DNA from: Sphingobium sp. JS3065 | GTDB taxonomy: Bacteria; Pseudomonadota; Alphaproteobacteria; Sphingomonadales; Sphingomonadaceae | Assembly: GCF_026427355.1 (NCBI RefSeq) | Contig: NZ_CP102664.1 | Coordinates: forward strand, 248,001 to 312,000 | Direction of reading: 5' to 3' | Length of the DNA stretch: 64,000 nucleotides | Part shown: one piece after another, positions 18,117-26,924 of the stretch | How positions within the stretch are numbered: position 1 is the stretch's first letter | How the letters are laid out: every line of letters starts with the position of its first letter | Made by a program: the position numbers and the translations under genes | Notes under the pieces: generated by a model | Databases searched by the model: none | The model's input: the letters and a program-made list of their open reading frames with translations, nothing else | Told to the model about the DNA's origin: nothing

Positions 18117-18242
18117 TCAGGTCAACCCCGCAATGACCGGCACGGCCAGCATGATCGCGCACAACGCAACCGCCGCCATCATCCAATGATGCAGCCGGGG
18201 GAGGGCGCGTTCGTCGCGCCCTCCCTCTGGTTTCAAGCGCAT
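18117..18242 (-). CDS. Small single-pass membrane protein coupled to ugd
   Basis: A 41-codon frame whose ATG overlaps the ugd stop codon as TGATG, a coupling arrangement used repeatedly in this genome. The predicted peptide has a charged amphipathic start (MRLKPEGGRDERALPRL) and a hydrophobic segment from residue 21 to 39 (MMAAVALCAIMLAVPVIAG), so one membrane helix with the N terminus probably cytoplasmic. It ends 28 nt before the convergent permease gene. No family is recognised. The overlap and the well-formed membrane segment argue that it is a real gene, but it is short and unverified. Confidence 0.55.
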   Translation of the reverse strand: MRLKPEGGRDERALPRLHHWMMAAVALCAIMLAVPVIAGLT

Positions 18243-19561
18243 CAGACCGAAACGCCCTTGCCCCCGACGCGGGTGAGCGAGAATCCAGCCGCCTCAGCCT
18301 CGCGGCGCGGATAGATATTGCGCAGGTCGACCAGCACGGGTTCGTTCATCGACGCCGCCAGCCGTTTCAGGTCCAGCGCCCGGAATGCGTCCCATTCGGT
18401 CACCAGCACCAATGCGGCGGCCCCGGTCGCCGCCTCATAGGCGTCCTTCGTCATGGTCACGCCCGGCATCAGCGGCGCGGCGACCTCCATGCCCTCCGGA
18501 TCATAGGCGACGATCTTCGCCCCGGCATCCTCCAGCGCCTGCACGATGGCCAGGCTGGGCGCATCGCGCATGTCGTCGGTATTGGGTTTGAAGGTCAGGC
18601 CCAGCAGCGCGACCGTCTTCCCCCGCGCATCGCCGCCCAGCGCCTTCACGATCTTGCGTCCCATGGCCCGTTTGCGCAGGTCGTTCACCTGCACGACAGT
18701 CTCCACGATGCGGATCGGCGTGTCATAATCCTGGCCGGTCTTCACCAGCGCCAGCGTATCCTTCGGGAAGCAGGAACCGCCATAGCCCGGCCCGGCATGC
18801 AGGAATTTCGACCCGATGCGGTTATCCAGGCCGATGCCCCGCGACACGTCCTGCACTTCGGCCCCGACCGCTTCGCACAGGTCCGCCATCTCGTTGATGA
18901 AGGTGATCTTGGTCGCCAGGAAAGCATTGGCGGCATATTTGATCAGCTCGGCCGTGCGCCGCCCGGTGAACATGACCGGCGCCTGGTTGAGGTTGAGCGG
19001 GCGATAGACCTGCGCCATCACGTCGATGGCCCGATCATTGCCCGTCGTGCCGACGACGACGCGGTCCGGCCGCTTGAAATCGCCGATCGCCGCGCCTTCA
19101 CGCAGGAATTCGGGGTTGGACACGACCTGTATGTCAAGGTCGGGCCGCGCTTCCCGCACGATCCGCTCGACTTCGTCGCCGGTCCCGACCGGAACGGTGG
19201 ACTTGGTGACGATGACGGTCGAACCGTCCAGCGACTCCGCGATTTCCTTCGCAGCGGCATAGACATAGCTCAGGTCCGCATGCCCGTCGCCGCGCCGCGA
19301 AGGCGTGCCCACGGCGATGAAGATCGCGTCCGCGCCCTTCACGCCTTCCGCCAGATCGGTCGTGAAGGTCAGCCGTCCGGCCGCCGCATTGCTGCCCACC
19401 AGATGGTCCAGCCCCGGCTCGAAAATCGGCATGCGCCCGGATTCGATGGCGGCGATCTTGCCCGCATCCTTGTCCACGCACACCACGTCATGGCCGAAAT
19501 CGGCGAAGCAGGCGCCTGACACCAGCCCGACATAGCCCGTGCCGATCATCGTGATCTTCAT
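18242..19561 (-). CDS. ugd: UDP-glucose 6-dehydrogenase
   Basis: 439 residues. It oxidises UDP-glucose to UDP-glucuronate with two NAD+. The N-terminal Rossmann motif is KITMIGTGYVGLVSG; the catalytic cysteine lies in GGSCFPKDTLAL; the C-terminal domain carries GLTFKPNTDDMRDAPS. The ATG at 19561 places the Rossmann strand at the terminus; upstream in-frame codons lack homology. It is divergent from wecB across a 172-nt gap and supplies a precursor for the exopolysaccharide made by the neighbouring genes. Confidence 0.95.
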   Translation of the reverse strand: MKITMIGTGYVGLVSGACFADFGHDVVCVDKDAGKIAAIESGRMPIFEPGLDHLVGSNAAAGRLTFTTDLAEGVKGADAIFIAVGTPSRRGDGHADLSYVYAAAKEIAESLDGSTVIVTKSTVPVGTGDEVERIVREARPDLDIQVVSNPEFLREGAAIGDFKRPDRVVVGTTGNDRAIDVMAQVYRPLNLNQAPVMFTGRRTAELIKYAANAFLATKITFINEMADLCEAVGAEVQDVSRGIGLDNRIGSKFLHAGPGYGGSCFPKDTLALVKTGQDYDTPIRIVETVVQVNDLRKRAMGRKIVKALGGDARGKTVALLGLTFKPNTDDMRDAPSLAIVQALEDAGAKIVAYDPEGMEVAAPLMPGVTMTKDAYEAATGAAALVLVTEWDAFRALDLKRLAASMNEPVLVDLRNIYPRREAEAAGFSLTRVGGKGVSV

Positions 19562-19733
19562 AAAATAACTCAGCCCTCGATTGGGAAGATGGTTTAGCTG
19601 GCCTCTAGCATAGCTGTCCGCCAATGCGAAAGCGGGCGTCGGGAGTACTCATGTTCAGGGGATGGTTACCATTTTCTGCCAAGGCCTTATCCGAAAGACG
19701 GCTTGAAAAGGCCGGAATGGCAAAGGATGACGA

Positions 19734-20876
19734 ATGAAGGTTGCGCTGGTGTTCGGGACGCGCCCCGAAGCGATCAAGCTGTTTCCGGTGATACACGCGC
19801 TGCGGGCGCGGAAGGATGTGGAAGCCCGCGTGATCGTGACCGCGCAGCATCGCGGCCTGCTGGACCAGGTGCTGGAGATTGCCGGGATCGCGCCCGACAT
19901 CGACCTGGACGTGATGACGCCGAACCAGACGCTGGACGGCCTGACGGCGAAGCTGATCGTGGAACTGGGCAAGGCCTTCGACGCTGAAAAGCCGGACCGC
20001 GTGGTCGTGCATGGCGATACGCTGACCACCATGGTCGCCAGCCTTGCCGCCTATTATCGCAAGATTCCCGTCGCCCATGTCGAGGCGGGCCTGCGCAGCG
20101 GCGACATCCACCATCCCTGGCCGGAGGAAGTGAACCGCCGCGTGGTGGCCTGCATCGCGGACATGAACTTCGCGCCTACGCAAGCCGCCGCCGACGCGCT
20201 GCTGGCGGAAAATCGCGATCCGGCGACCATTCACATCACCGGCAACACCGTGATCGACGCGCTGCTCGCTACCCGTCAGCGGGTGCTGACCGAACCCGGC
20301 CTCGCCGCAGGGCTGGACGACCTCGCCCAACGCTTCGCGGGCAAGCGGATCATCGCCGTCACCAGCCACAGGCGGGAGAATTTCGGCGGCGGCATGGAAG
20401 CGATCGCCCGCTCCATCGCGGATATTGCGGCACGTCCCGATGTCGCGGTGATCTTTCCTGTCCACCCCAATCCCCATGTGCGCCCGGTTATGGACGCGGT
20501 GCTCGGCGGCCTTCCCAACGTCGCGATGATCGAGCCGCTGGACTACCCCCATTTCGTCCGCCTGCTTGATCTCTGCGAACTGGTGCTGACCGACAGCGGC
20601 GGCGTGCAGGAGGAGGCGCCTTCGCTCGGCAAGCCGGTCCTGGTGATGCGCGAAACGACCGAGCGTCCGGAAGGCGTCACGGCAGGCACGGCGAAACTGG
20701 TAGGCACGGATCGCGCCATGATCGTCCGGTCGGTCTTCGCCCTGCTGGATGATGAAGTCGCCTATGCCGCCATGTCCCGCGCCCATAATCCCTTTGGCGA
20801 CGGCCACGCATCGGAACGCATCGCGGACATCGTCGCCGCCAGCGCGAAATCCAAGGATATGGAAGAGGCGGCCTGA
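19734..20876 (+). CDS. wecB: UDP-N-acetylglucosamine 2-epimerase (non-hydrolysing)
   Basis: 380 residues. It interconverts UDP-GlcNAc and UDP-ManNAc. Family motifs are VFGTRPEAIKLFPV at the start, VVHGDTLTTM, HVEAGLRSGD, EVNRRVVACIAD, TSHRRENFGGG and LTDSGGVQEEAPSLGKPVLVMRETTERPE. It is followed 95 nt later by wecC, the enzyme that uses its product, so the pair makes UDP-ManNAcA for a surface polysaccharide. Confidence 0.95.
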   Translation: MKVALVFGTRPEAIKLFPVIHALRARKDVEARVIVTAQHRGLLDQVLEIAGIAPDIDLDVMTPNQTLDGLTAKLIVELGKAFDAEKPDRVVVHGDTLTTMVASLAAYYRKIPVAHVEAGLRSGDIHHPWPEEVNRRVVACIADMNFAPTQAAADALLAENRDPATIHITGNTVIDALLATRQRVLTEPGLAAGLDDLAQRFAGKRIIAVTSHRRENFGGGMEAIARSIADIAARPDVAVIFPVHPNPHVRPVMDAVLGGLPNVAMIEPLDYPHFVRLLDLCELVLTDSGGVQEEAPSLGKPVLVMRETTERPEGVTAGTAKLVGTDRAMIVRSVFALLDDEVAYAAMSRAHNPFGDGHASERIADIVAASAKSKDMEEAA

Positions 20877-20971
20877 GCTCGAGGAATGGGGGACAGGCGG
20901 TCCGTTACCGAAATCTTCAGCATTTCCCGTCACAAACCGTCGGGAATCTAAAGGCTTCCCCAGGACTTCCA

Positions 20972-22267
20972 ATGCCACTCGAAAAGCTCCAGCAGAAGGT
21001 TTCCGTCATCGGCCTGGGCTATATCGGCCTGCCGACCGCCGCCCTGATCGCACGAGGGGGCGCGCAGGTGGTCGGCGTCGACGTCAGCGCCCATGTGGTG
21101 GAGACGGTCAATAGCGGCCGCGTCCATATCGAGGAAGTCGACCTTGACGGCCTGGTGCAAGGCGTCGTTTCCCGCGGCAACCTCCGCGCCAGCCTGGAAG
21201 TCGAACCCAGCGACGTCTTCATCATCGCCGTCCCGACGCCCGTGGCCGAGGACCGCGCCCCGGACATCAGCCATGTTCTGAAAGCCGCCCGCACCGTCGC
21301 GCAAGTCCTGAAAGCGGGCGACACCGTCATCCTCGAATCGACATCCCCGGTCGGAACCACCGAAGCCATGCGCGATCTCTTCGCCCAGCTTCGCCCCGAC
21401 CTGAAGATGCCCGAACCGGGCGTCGCTGGCGACATCGCCATCGCCTATTGTCCGGAGCGGGTGCTTCCCGGGCGCATCCTGGTCGAGCTGATCGACAATG
21501 ACCGCTGCATCGGCGGCATCACCCCCCGCTGCGCCCGCAAGGCGCTGGGTTTCTATCGCCAGTTCGTGCGCGGCGCCTGCATCACCACCAGCGCCCGTGC
21601 CGCCGAAATGGTGAAGCTGGTCGAAAACAGCTTCCGCGACGTCAACATCGCCTTCGCCAACGAATTGTCCGTCATCGCCGAGCGCATGGACATCGACGTG
21701 TGGGAAGTCATCCGCCTCGCCAACCGGCACCCCCGCGTCAACATATTGCAGCCCGGCCCTGGCGTCGGCGGCCATTGCATCGCGGTCGACCCCTGGTTCA
21801 TCGTCCATGGCGACCCGGAAAACAGCCGCCTCATCCGCACCGCCCGCGAAGTCAACGACGGCAAGACCGATTATGTCGTGGCCAAGGCATCCGACCTGAT
21901 CGACGAATTTCCGGGCGAACAGATCGCCTGCCTGGGCCTCGCCTTCAAGCCCAATATCGACGATTTCCGCGAAAGCCCCGCCGTGAAGGTCGCGGCGCGC
22001 CTCGCCAAACGCTATGGCCGCCGCATCAGGCTGGTCGAACCCTATGCCCATGACCTGCCGATGGAGTTCGCCGGAACCGGGGCCGAACTGATCGATCTCG
22101 ATACGGCTCTGGAACAATGCGGCGTCTTCGTCATTCTTGTGGATCATGATGTTTTCAAATCAGTCCCGGTGGACGAGCGCGCCGACAAGGCGGTCTACGA
22201 CACGCGCGGCGTCTGGCCGGATCAGCCCCGGCGAGTCGTCCCGGATCAGGCCCGGATCGCCATCTGA
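20972..22267 (+). CDS. wecC: UDP-N-acetyl-D-mannosamine dehydrogenase
   Basis: 431 residues. The Rossmann motif VSVIGLGYIGLPTAALIARGG, the EVDLDGLV segment, and the catalytic cysteine region PGPGVGGHCIAVDPWF assign it to the WecC branch of nucleotide-sugar dehydrogenases rather than UDP-glucose dehydrogenase. It oxidises UDP-ManNAc to UDP-ManNAcA. It lies downstream of wecB and upstream of the Wza/Wzc export genes. Confidence 0.94.
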   Translation: MPLEKLQQKVSVIGLGYIGLPTAALIARGGAQVVGVDVSAHVVETVNSGRVHIEEVDLDGLVQGVVSRGNLRASLEVEPSDVFIIAVPTPVAEDRAPDISHVLKAARTVAQVLKAGDTVILESTSPVGTTEAMRDLFAQLRPDLKMPEPGVAGDIAIAYCPERVLPGRILVELIDNDRCIGGITPRCARKALGFYRQFVRGACITTSARAAEMVKLVENSFRDVNIAFANELSVIAERMDIDVWEVIRLANRHPRVNILQPGPGVGGHCIAVDPWFIVHGDPENSRLIRTAREVNDGKTDYVVAKASDLIDEFPGEQIACLGLAFKPNIDDFRESPAVKVAARLAKRYGRRIRLVEPYAHDLPMEFAGTGAELIDLDTALEQCGVFVILVDHDVFKSVPVDERADKAVYDTRGVWPDQPRRVVPDQARIAI

Positions 22268-22402
22268 TCGACAGCGCCCGCGCGCCCATGGTTGCCATGT
22301 CCCCGCCGCGCCGTTAACCCCGCCCGCAATGGCAGGCTTCATGCGTGCCCGGTGAAAGGCCCGGTGAAAGGGGCCAGTGAATTTGCGGGGATTTTTAACG
22401 GC

Positions 22403-23113
22403 ATGAACCGGCCGACCGACAGCAGGAACCAGATGTTGGCCATGATCGTGGCCACTGCGCTGCTCGGCGCCTGCTCGACCGTGGGGGACGCGCCGAAGGG
22501 GGAGGCCGCCTATGCCGCCATCCCGGCCGCGCCCGCCGTCGGCATGGATTACCGTATCTCCCCCGACGATATTCTCCGCATTCAGGTTTATCATGAGCCG
22601 GGCCTGTCGTTGGAGGATGCGCAGGTGACGGCGGCTGGCATGGTGCGCATGCCGTTGGTCGGGGACGTCTCCGTCGCGGGCCTTTCCGCCAGCGAAGCGT
22701 CGGACGTCATCGCCGGGCGGCTGGGCGACCGCTATCTCGTTTCCCCGCAGGTGACGATATTCGTGAAGAAGGCAACGGGCCGCCGCATCACCGTGGATGG
22801 CGAAGTCCGCGAACCCGGCCTGTTTCCGCTGGATGGCCGCCTCGGCCTGCAACAGGCCGTCGCCCTGGCCAAGGGGCCTACCCGTCTGGCCAGCCTGGGC
22901 CAGATCGTCGTGGTCCGGCAATCGGACGGCGAGCGCAAGGCGGCGATGTTCGACCTTGGCGCGATTCGGAAGGGACAGGCGCCCGATCCCGAAATCCTGC
23001 CGGGCGATACGATCATCGTCGGCCTGTCGCGGGCGAAGGCGATATTGGGCGGCGCGCTGCTCGCCCTGCCGACGTTGGGCGCGGGCTTCGTCGCGCTGGA
23101 CGGAGGACTCTGA
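22403..23113 (+). CDS. Polysaccharide export outer membrane lipoprotein (Wza-like)
   Basis: 236 residues. A lipoprotein signal peptide ends in the lipobox LLGAC, making C24 the acylated residue. The Poly_export domain begins at MDYRISPDDILRIQVYHEPGL and is followed by SLBB-type repeats (ITVDGEVREPGLFPLDGRL, GDTIIVGLSRAK). It is shorter than E. coli Wza but typical of alphaproteobacterial exporters. The stop overlaps the start of the next gene (TGATG), giving the standard export-lipoprotein plus tyrosine-kinase pair. Confidence 0.92.
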   Translation: MNRPTDSRNQMLAMIVATALLGACSTVGDAPKGEAAYAAIPAAPAVGMDYRISPDDILRIQVYHEPGLSLEDAQVTAAGMVRMPLVGDVSVAGLSASEASDVIAGRLGDRYLVSPQVTIFVKKATGRRITVDGEVREPGLFPLDGRLGLQQAVALAKGPTRLASLGQIVVVRQSDGERKAAMFDLGAIRKGQAPDPEILPGDTIIVGLSRAKAILGGALLALPTLGAGFVALDGGL

Positions 23114-25212
23114 TGGCGGGGCCGGGTCTGCTGATCGACGCCGCCGTGGAGGGCCGCCCCGCGCGCTTCACCGCCGCCGCCAATGGCGCGTGGACGGCGG
23201 TGCGGCGGCATCGCATCATCCTGTTCGTCACCATGGCGCTTTGCGTGCTGGCGGGCGTGGTCTTCATCCTGCTTTCCACGCCCGACTATCGGGCAACCGC
23301 CTCCGTCGAGGTGGAGGATGTTCCCGCCGGAGCCGCCGGTTCCGCCGCCGCGCAACGGCAGGCGACGCCGTCCGACAATGAAGCGCTGATGCAGACCGAA
23401 CTGGAAGTGCTGCGCAGCCGCGCTTTGGCGGAGGATGTGGCCCGCGAACTGGCGCTGGTCGGCAGCCGCACCTTTTTCGACGGCATGGACGTCCGCCGCC
23501 CGGACCGGGGGGCAGGCTCGCTCAGCCAGCGGCAGGTCGAAACCGAAATGGTCGTGAACCTGCTGCGCGACAATCTGCACGTCGAACTGCCGGGCAAGTC
23601 CCGCGTCATCCGCATCAGCTTCACTAGCGCCAATGCCGTGCTGTCGGCCCGCGTCGCCAACAGCTATGCCGACAGCCTGATCCGCGCCGACCTGAAACGC
23701 GGCTTCGAATCGGGGGTTCAGGCCCGCCGCTTCCTGCTGGGCGAACTGGATGGGGCGCGCCACGATCTGGAACGGGCGGAACGCGACCTGGCGGTCTATG
23801 CCGCCAATGCAGGGGCCATGGCGCCCCCGGGAACGAAGGATGGCGAAGGCGGCGATATGCCGCCCGAAGGCTCCACGGCGACCCGATTGGCGCAGCTCAA
23901 TGGTTTTCGCGCACAGGCGACGGCGGACCGGATCGCCGCGCAGAAGCGCTGGGAAAGCGCCCGCCTGTCGAGCGTCGAAACCCTGCCCGAAGTGCTGAAC
24001 AACGGCGCGATGCAGCAGCTCATGACGGAGCGGGCGCAGGCGAGGGCGCAGGTCGTGCAGGAACGTCAGTTCCGCAAGGACGCCCACCCCGAAATGCGCG
24101 AAGCCCGCGCCCGGCTGGCGGCGCTGGACGATCAGGCGGAGGGGATGGCGAACACTATCCGCGCCTCGCTCAAGGAACAGTTCGACGTCGCCGTCCATGG
24201 CGAAAAACAGATCCAGTCCGAAATCGCCAAGGTCGAGCGGCAGGCCCTGGCCGAACGCGGGCGCGGCGTGCAGATGAGCATATTGGAACGGCAGGTCGAC
24301 ACGTATCGCCTGCTGCACGACAGCCTGCTCCAGCGCTATCGCGACATGGCATCGCAGGCGGGCTTCCAGGCGGGTCGCATCCAGCCGCTCGACCGGGCGG
24401 CGGTGCCGTCGCGGCCTTCCTCTCCCAATATCGGCGTCACCATGTTGCTGGCGTCGCTCGGCGGGTTGATCCTTGGGCTGCTGGCGGTGGCGGGGCGGCA
24501 TATTTTCGACGATGCGGTGACGTCCGCCGACACGCTGGCGGAACGGGTGAACCTGCCCCTGCTCGGCGCGGTCCCGGCGGGCGAGAAACCGGCGGCGGAG
24601 ATTTTCGCGCCCATGGCCTCCTCGCTGTTGCTGGGGTCGGCGGCGGGCCTGCCGCGCTCCATCCTCGTCACCAGCGCGCAGGAGGGGGAGGGGAAGTCAT
24701 CGACGCTTCATGCCCTGGCGAAGGCGTTGGCGAAGCTGGACAAGCGGGTGCTGGTGATCGACGCCGACATGCGGCGGCCCAAGCAGCACAGCCTGTTCGG
24801 CATTGCGCCCACCCGCGGCATCAGCGAATTGATGACGGGACAGGCGAAGATGGACGATGTCATCGTCGACAGCGGCGTGGCGGGCGTGTCCCTGCTCCCC
24901 TGCGGCGCGATCCCGCCCAGTCCCGCCGAACTGCTGGTCACGCCCGCGATGGACTCCGTGCTGGCGACCGTGCGCGAACGCTACGACACGGTGCTGATCG
25001 ACGCCCCGCCGGTACTGGGCCTGCCGGATGCCTGCCTGCTCGCCGCGAAGGCGCAGGTGACGTTGCTGGTGGTCGAATGGGGGCGCAACCATCATGGCGG
25101 CCTGCGCGTGTCGGTGGACCGCCTGCGCCGGGCGGGCGGCGCGGTCATCGGCGCGATCCTGACCAAACAGCAAGGCCGCGCTTTCGAATATGATTATCAC
25201 CGGGGCGGCTGA
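23113..25212 (+). CDS. Polysaccharide co-polymerase / tyrosine autokinase (Wzc-like)
   Basis: 699 residues. A Wzz domain has transmembrane helices at about 38-58 and 437-458 flanking a large periplasmic coiled-coil region. The cytoplasmic BY-kinase domain shows Walker A TSAQEGEGKSS, Walker A' VLVIDADMRRP and Walker B VLIDAPPVLGLPD. The C-terminal tyrosine cluster is minimal (FEYDYHRGG). With the Wza-like lipoprotein it controls chain length and export of the exopolysaccharide. It is the last gene of the cluster, and an IS remnant abuts its 3' end. Confidence 0.92.
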   Translation: MAGPGLLIDAAVEGRPARFTAAANGAWTAVRRHRIILFVTMALCVLAGVVFILLSTPDYRATASVEVEDVPAGAAGSAAAQRQATPSDNEALMQTELEVLRSRALAEDVARELALVGSRTFFDGMDVRRPDRGAGSLSQRQVETEMVVNLLRDNLHVELPGKSRVIRISFTSANAVLSARVANSYADSLIRADLKRGFESGVQARRFLLGELDGARHDLERAERDLAVYAANAGAMAPPGTKDGEGGDMPPEGSTATRLAQLNGFRAQATADRIAAQKRWESARLSSVETLPEVLNNGAMQQLMTERAQARAQVVQERQFRKDAHPEMREARARLAALDDQAEGMANTIRASLKEQFDVAVHGEKQIQSEIAKVERQALAERGRGVQMSILERQVDTYRLLHDSLLQRYRDMASQAGFQAGRIQPLDRAAVPSRPSSPNIGVTMLLASLGGLILGLLAVAGRHIFDDAVTSADTLAERVNLPLLGAVPAGEKPAAEIFAPMASSLLLGSAAGLPRSILVTSAQEGEGKSSTLHALAKALAKLDKRVLVIDADMRRPKQHSLFGIAPTRGISELMTGQAKMDDVIVDSGVAGVSLLPCGAIPPSPAELLVTPAMDSVLATVRERYDTVLIDAPPVLGLPDACLLAAKAQVTLLVVEWGRNHHGGLRVSVDRLRRAGGAVIGAILTKQQGRAFEYDYHRGG

Positions 25213-25652
25213 CCCAAGCCGCGCCGCACGGCTTCGCTAGATCGTTTCCAGCTCGCCCGTCGGCGGGCAACGTCACGCCGATCCTGTTCGCTGGGCAGCA
25301 CGCTTTTTTTTGAAGCTGATACCTTCGCCGATGAAGAAGCGCGATAGCATGCTCGTGTCCGCACGGACCCCCGCTCGACCAAAAGCTTTGCTGACAGGGC
25401 CGACAGCGTGATGTCCGGCTCGGTCGCGATCGCCGCCAGAAGCCAGTCTCGTTCGGGCTTCACCTTCGATGGACGATGCCCGCCCGTTCCCGCACAGCGC
25501 CGGTCACCAACGCGCTCGTAGCGCTGCACCCACTTGATCGCTGATGCCTCGCTCACGCCAAAACGGCGTGAGGCCGAGCGTCGGCTTTCGCCGCCCCGCA
25601 CCACAGCGTCGATCACCCGATCTCGCAAATCTTGAGAATAGGATCGTGGCAT
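25197..25652 (-). pseudogene. Truncated, frame-disrupted IS630-type transposase
   Basis: The N-terminal part (MPRSYSQDLRDRVIDAVVRGG, then RRSASRRFGVSEASAIKWVQRYE) is the IS630-family helix-turn-helix region. Homology-like sequence then shifts frame twice: after LLVERG at a run of five C (plus strand, 25368-25372) and back at a run of eight T (25304-25311), so GVRADTSMLSRFFIGEGISF is read in another frame between them before the normal SVLPSEQDRRDVARRRASWK resumes. The gene then ends without the DDE catalytic domain, near 25245, and the last codons overlap the wzc stop. It is a relic. Terminal inverted repeats could not be defined. Confidence 0.8.
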
Positions 25653-25740
25653 AAGGGCTGGCCTCCATACCCAGCCCTCAGCTTGAATCACATCCAAACA
25701 GCCTTGGAAATCCCGCAATTCAATCTATTCACCGAAGGCT

Positions 25741-25847
25741 CTAGAGCGATTTCCAGTCAGATGGCATCATCTGACGTTTAAGAAATCGCGGTAAAACAAA
25801 GGAATAGAGCGGTCGATCTGATTCAATCAGATCGAAAACCGCTCTAG
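25741..25847. repeat. Structured dispersed repeat (CTAGAGCG ... CGCTCTAG)
   Basis: A 107-nt element bounded by CTAGAGCG and CGCTCTAG. It contains three nested dyads: GCGATTTC (25746) with GAAATCGC (25782), GTCAGATG with CATCTGAC, and a long hairpin in which TAGAGCGGT and CGATCTGATT pair with AATCAGATCG and ACCGCTCTA. A shorter relative with GCGATTTCCAGTCA and GAAAACCGCTC occurs at 45211. It is non-coding and resembles a dispersed palindromic (MITE/REP-like) element. Confidence 0.8.
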
Positions 25848-25925
25848 GGGGTGGGTTAGCGCGACATCAGCCTTGTTTTGCAACGGTTGACGTAGAAGCT
25901 CGCTTCGCTCGCGCCCACCCCTAAT

Positions 25926-25945
25926 CCCTCCCGCCTGCGGGAGGG
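25926..25945. terminator. Hairpin downstream of the LysR gene
   Basis: Perfect 9-bp stem CCCTCCCGC-CT-GCGGGAGGG located 28 nt past the stop of the minus-strand LysR gene. No T-tract follows, so it may be a REP-type hairpin or a processing/termination signal. Confidence 0.5.
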
Positions 25946-25973
25946 GAATGTCTTGGACTGGCCATTTCCCGCC

Positions 25974-26837
25974 TCATGCCTCCGCCAAAGCCCCCGCCAA
26001 AGCCTCCAGCACCGGCATCCCGCGCAACCCCGCCGCCCGCGCGCCATAAAGAAATCCCACGCGCCGCCGCTCGCCGAAATCCTTGAGCGCCACCCGCGCC
26101 ATGCCGGGCCAGCGATAGCTGTCGGGCATGACCGTGATGCCCAGCCCCGCCGCGACCATCTGCATCACCCGCTCGTCATTGGTCGACCGGAAGGCGAAAT
26201 GGGGCCGCACCCCGCGATCGACGAAATAGCGGCTGGTGGCCGAAAGCGCCTCGCAATGGCGGCGGACGATCATGGTTTCGGCCGCCAGTTCCTCCGCCGT
26301 GACCATCGCCTTGCCCGCCAGCCGGTGGCTGTCCGACATGGCGATGCCATAGCCCTCTTCTATAATTGTCTGCGCCGCGAAGCGATCCACGCCCGGCCGA
26401 ATCAACGTCAGCGCCACGTCGATCCGCTCCGCATCCAGCCGCCCCAGCAATTCCCGCTCGCTGCCGGGAATGAACTCGATCCGCCCCTCCCGGATGGGCG
26501 AGCACTCCGCGACGGCGCGGGCCACTTTCTCCCCCGCTATGCTCAGCAGCACGCCGATGCGCAGCACGGGCGCCTGCTCCGCCTTTTCCCCCGCCAGTTC
26601 GGCCAGGTTGAACTCCCGCTCGATCCGCCGGGCATGGGTCAGCAGCCGCGCTCCCGCCTCGGTCAGTTCCACCCGCTGGTTGCTGCGCAGGAACAGCGGC
26701 GCGCCGACGGCTTGTTCCAGCTTGGCGATGCCCACCGAAAGCGTCGGTTGCGACACCAGGCAATGGGCGGCGGCGCGGGAAAAATTGCCATGGTCCACCA
26801 CGGCCAGGAAATAGCGGAGCAGATAGCGTTCGATCAT
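25974..26837 (-). CDS. LysR-family transcriptional regulator
   Basis: 287 residues. The N-terminal winged helix is LLRYFLAVVDHGNFSRAAAHCLVSQPTLSVGIAKLEQAVG, a standard LysR DNA-binding region, followed by an effector-binding domain from about residue 90. It is divergent from the isovaleryl-CoA dehydrogenase gene with an 87-nt gap, the usual layout for a LysR regulator controlling the adjacent catabolic operon. The inducer is not known; a leucine-pathway acyl-CoA or acid is a reasonable guess. Confidence 0.9.
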   Translation of the reverse strand: MIERYLLRYFLAVVDHGNFSRAAAHCLVSQPTLSVGIAKLEQAVGAPLFLRSNQRVELTEAGARLLTHARRIEREFNLAELAGEKAEQAPVLRIGVLLSIAGEKVARAVAECSPIREGRIEFIPGSERELLGRLDAERIDVALTLIRPGVDRFAAQTIIEEGYGIAMSDSHRLAGKAMVTAEELAAETMIVRRHCEALSATSRYFVDRGVRPHFAFRSTNDERVMQMVAAGLGITVMPDSYRWPGMARVALKDFGERRRVGFLYGARAAGLRGMPVLEALAGALAEA

Positions 26838-26924
26838 AGACAGAAACTATACACTATCCCGCGCCGTTTCAATTTTTCTCTGACGGCATTGCACGTTAGG
26901 ATGTCCGCCCAAGGAGAGTTTGCC

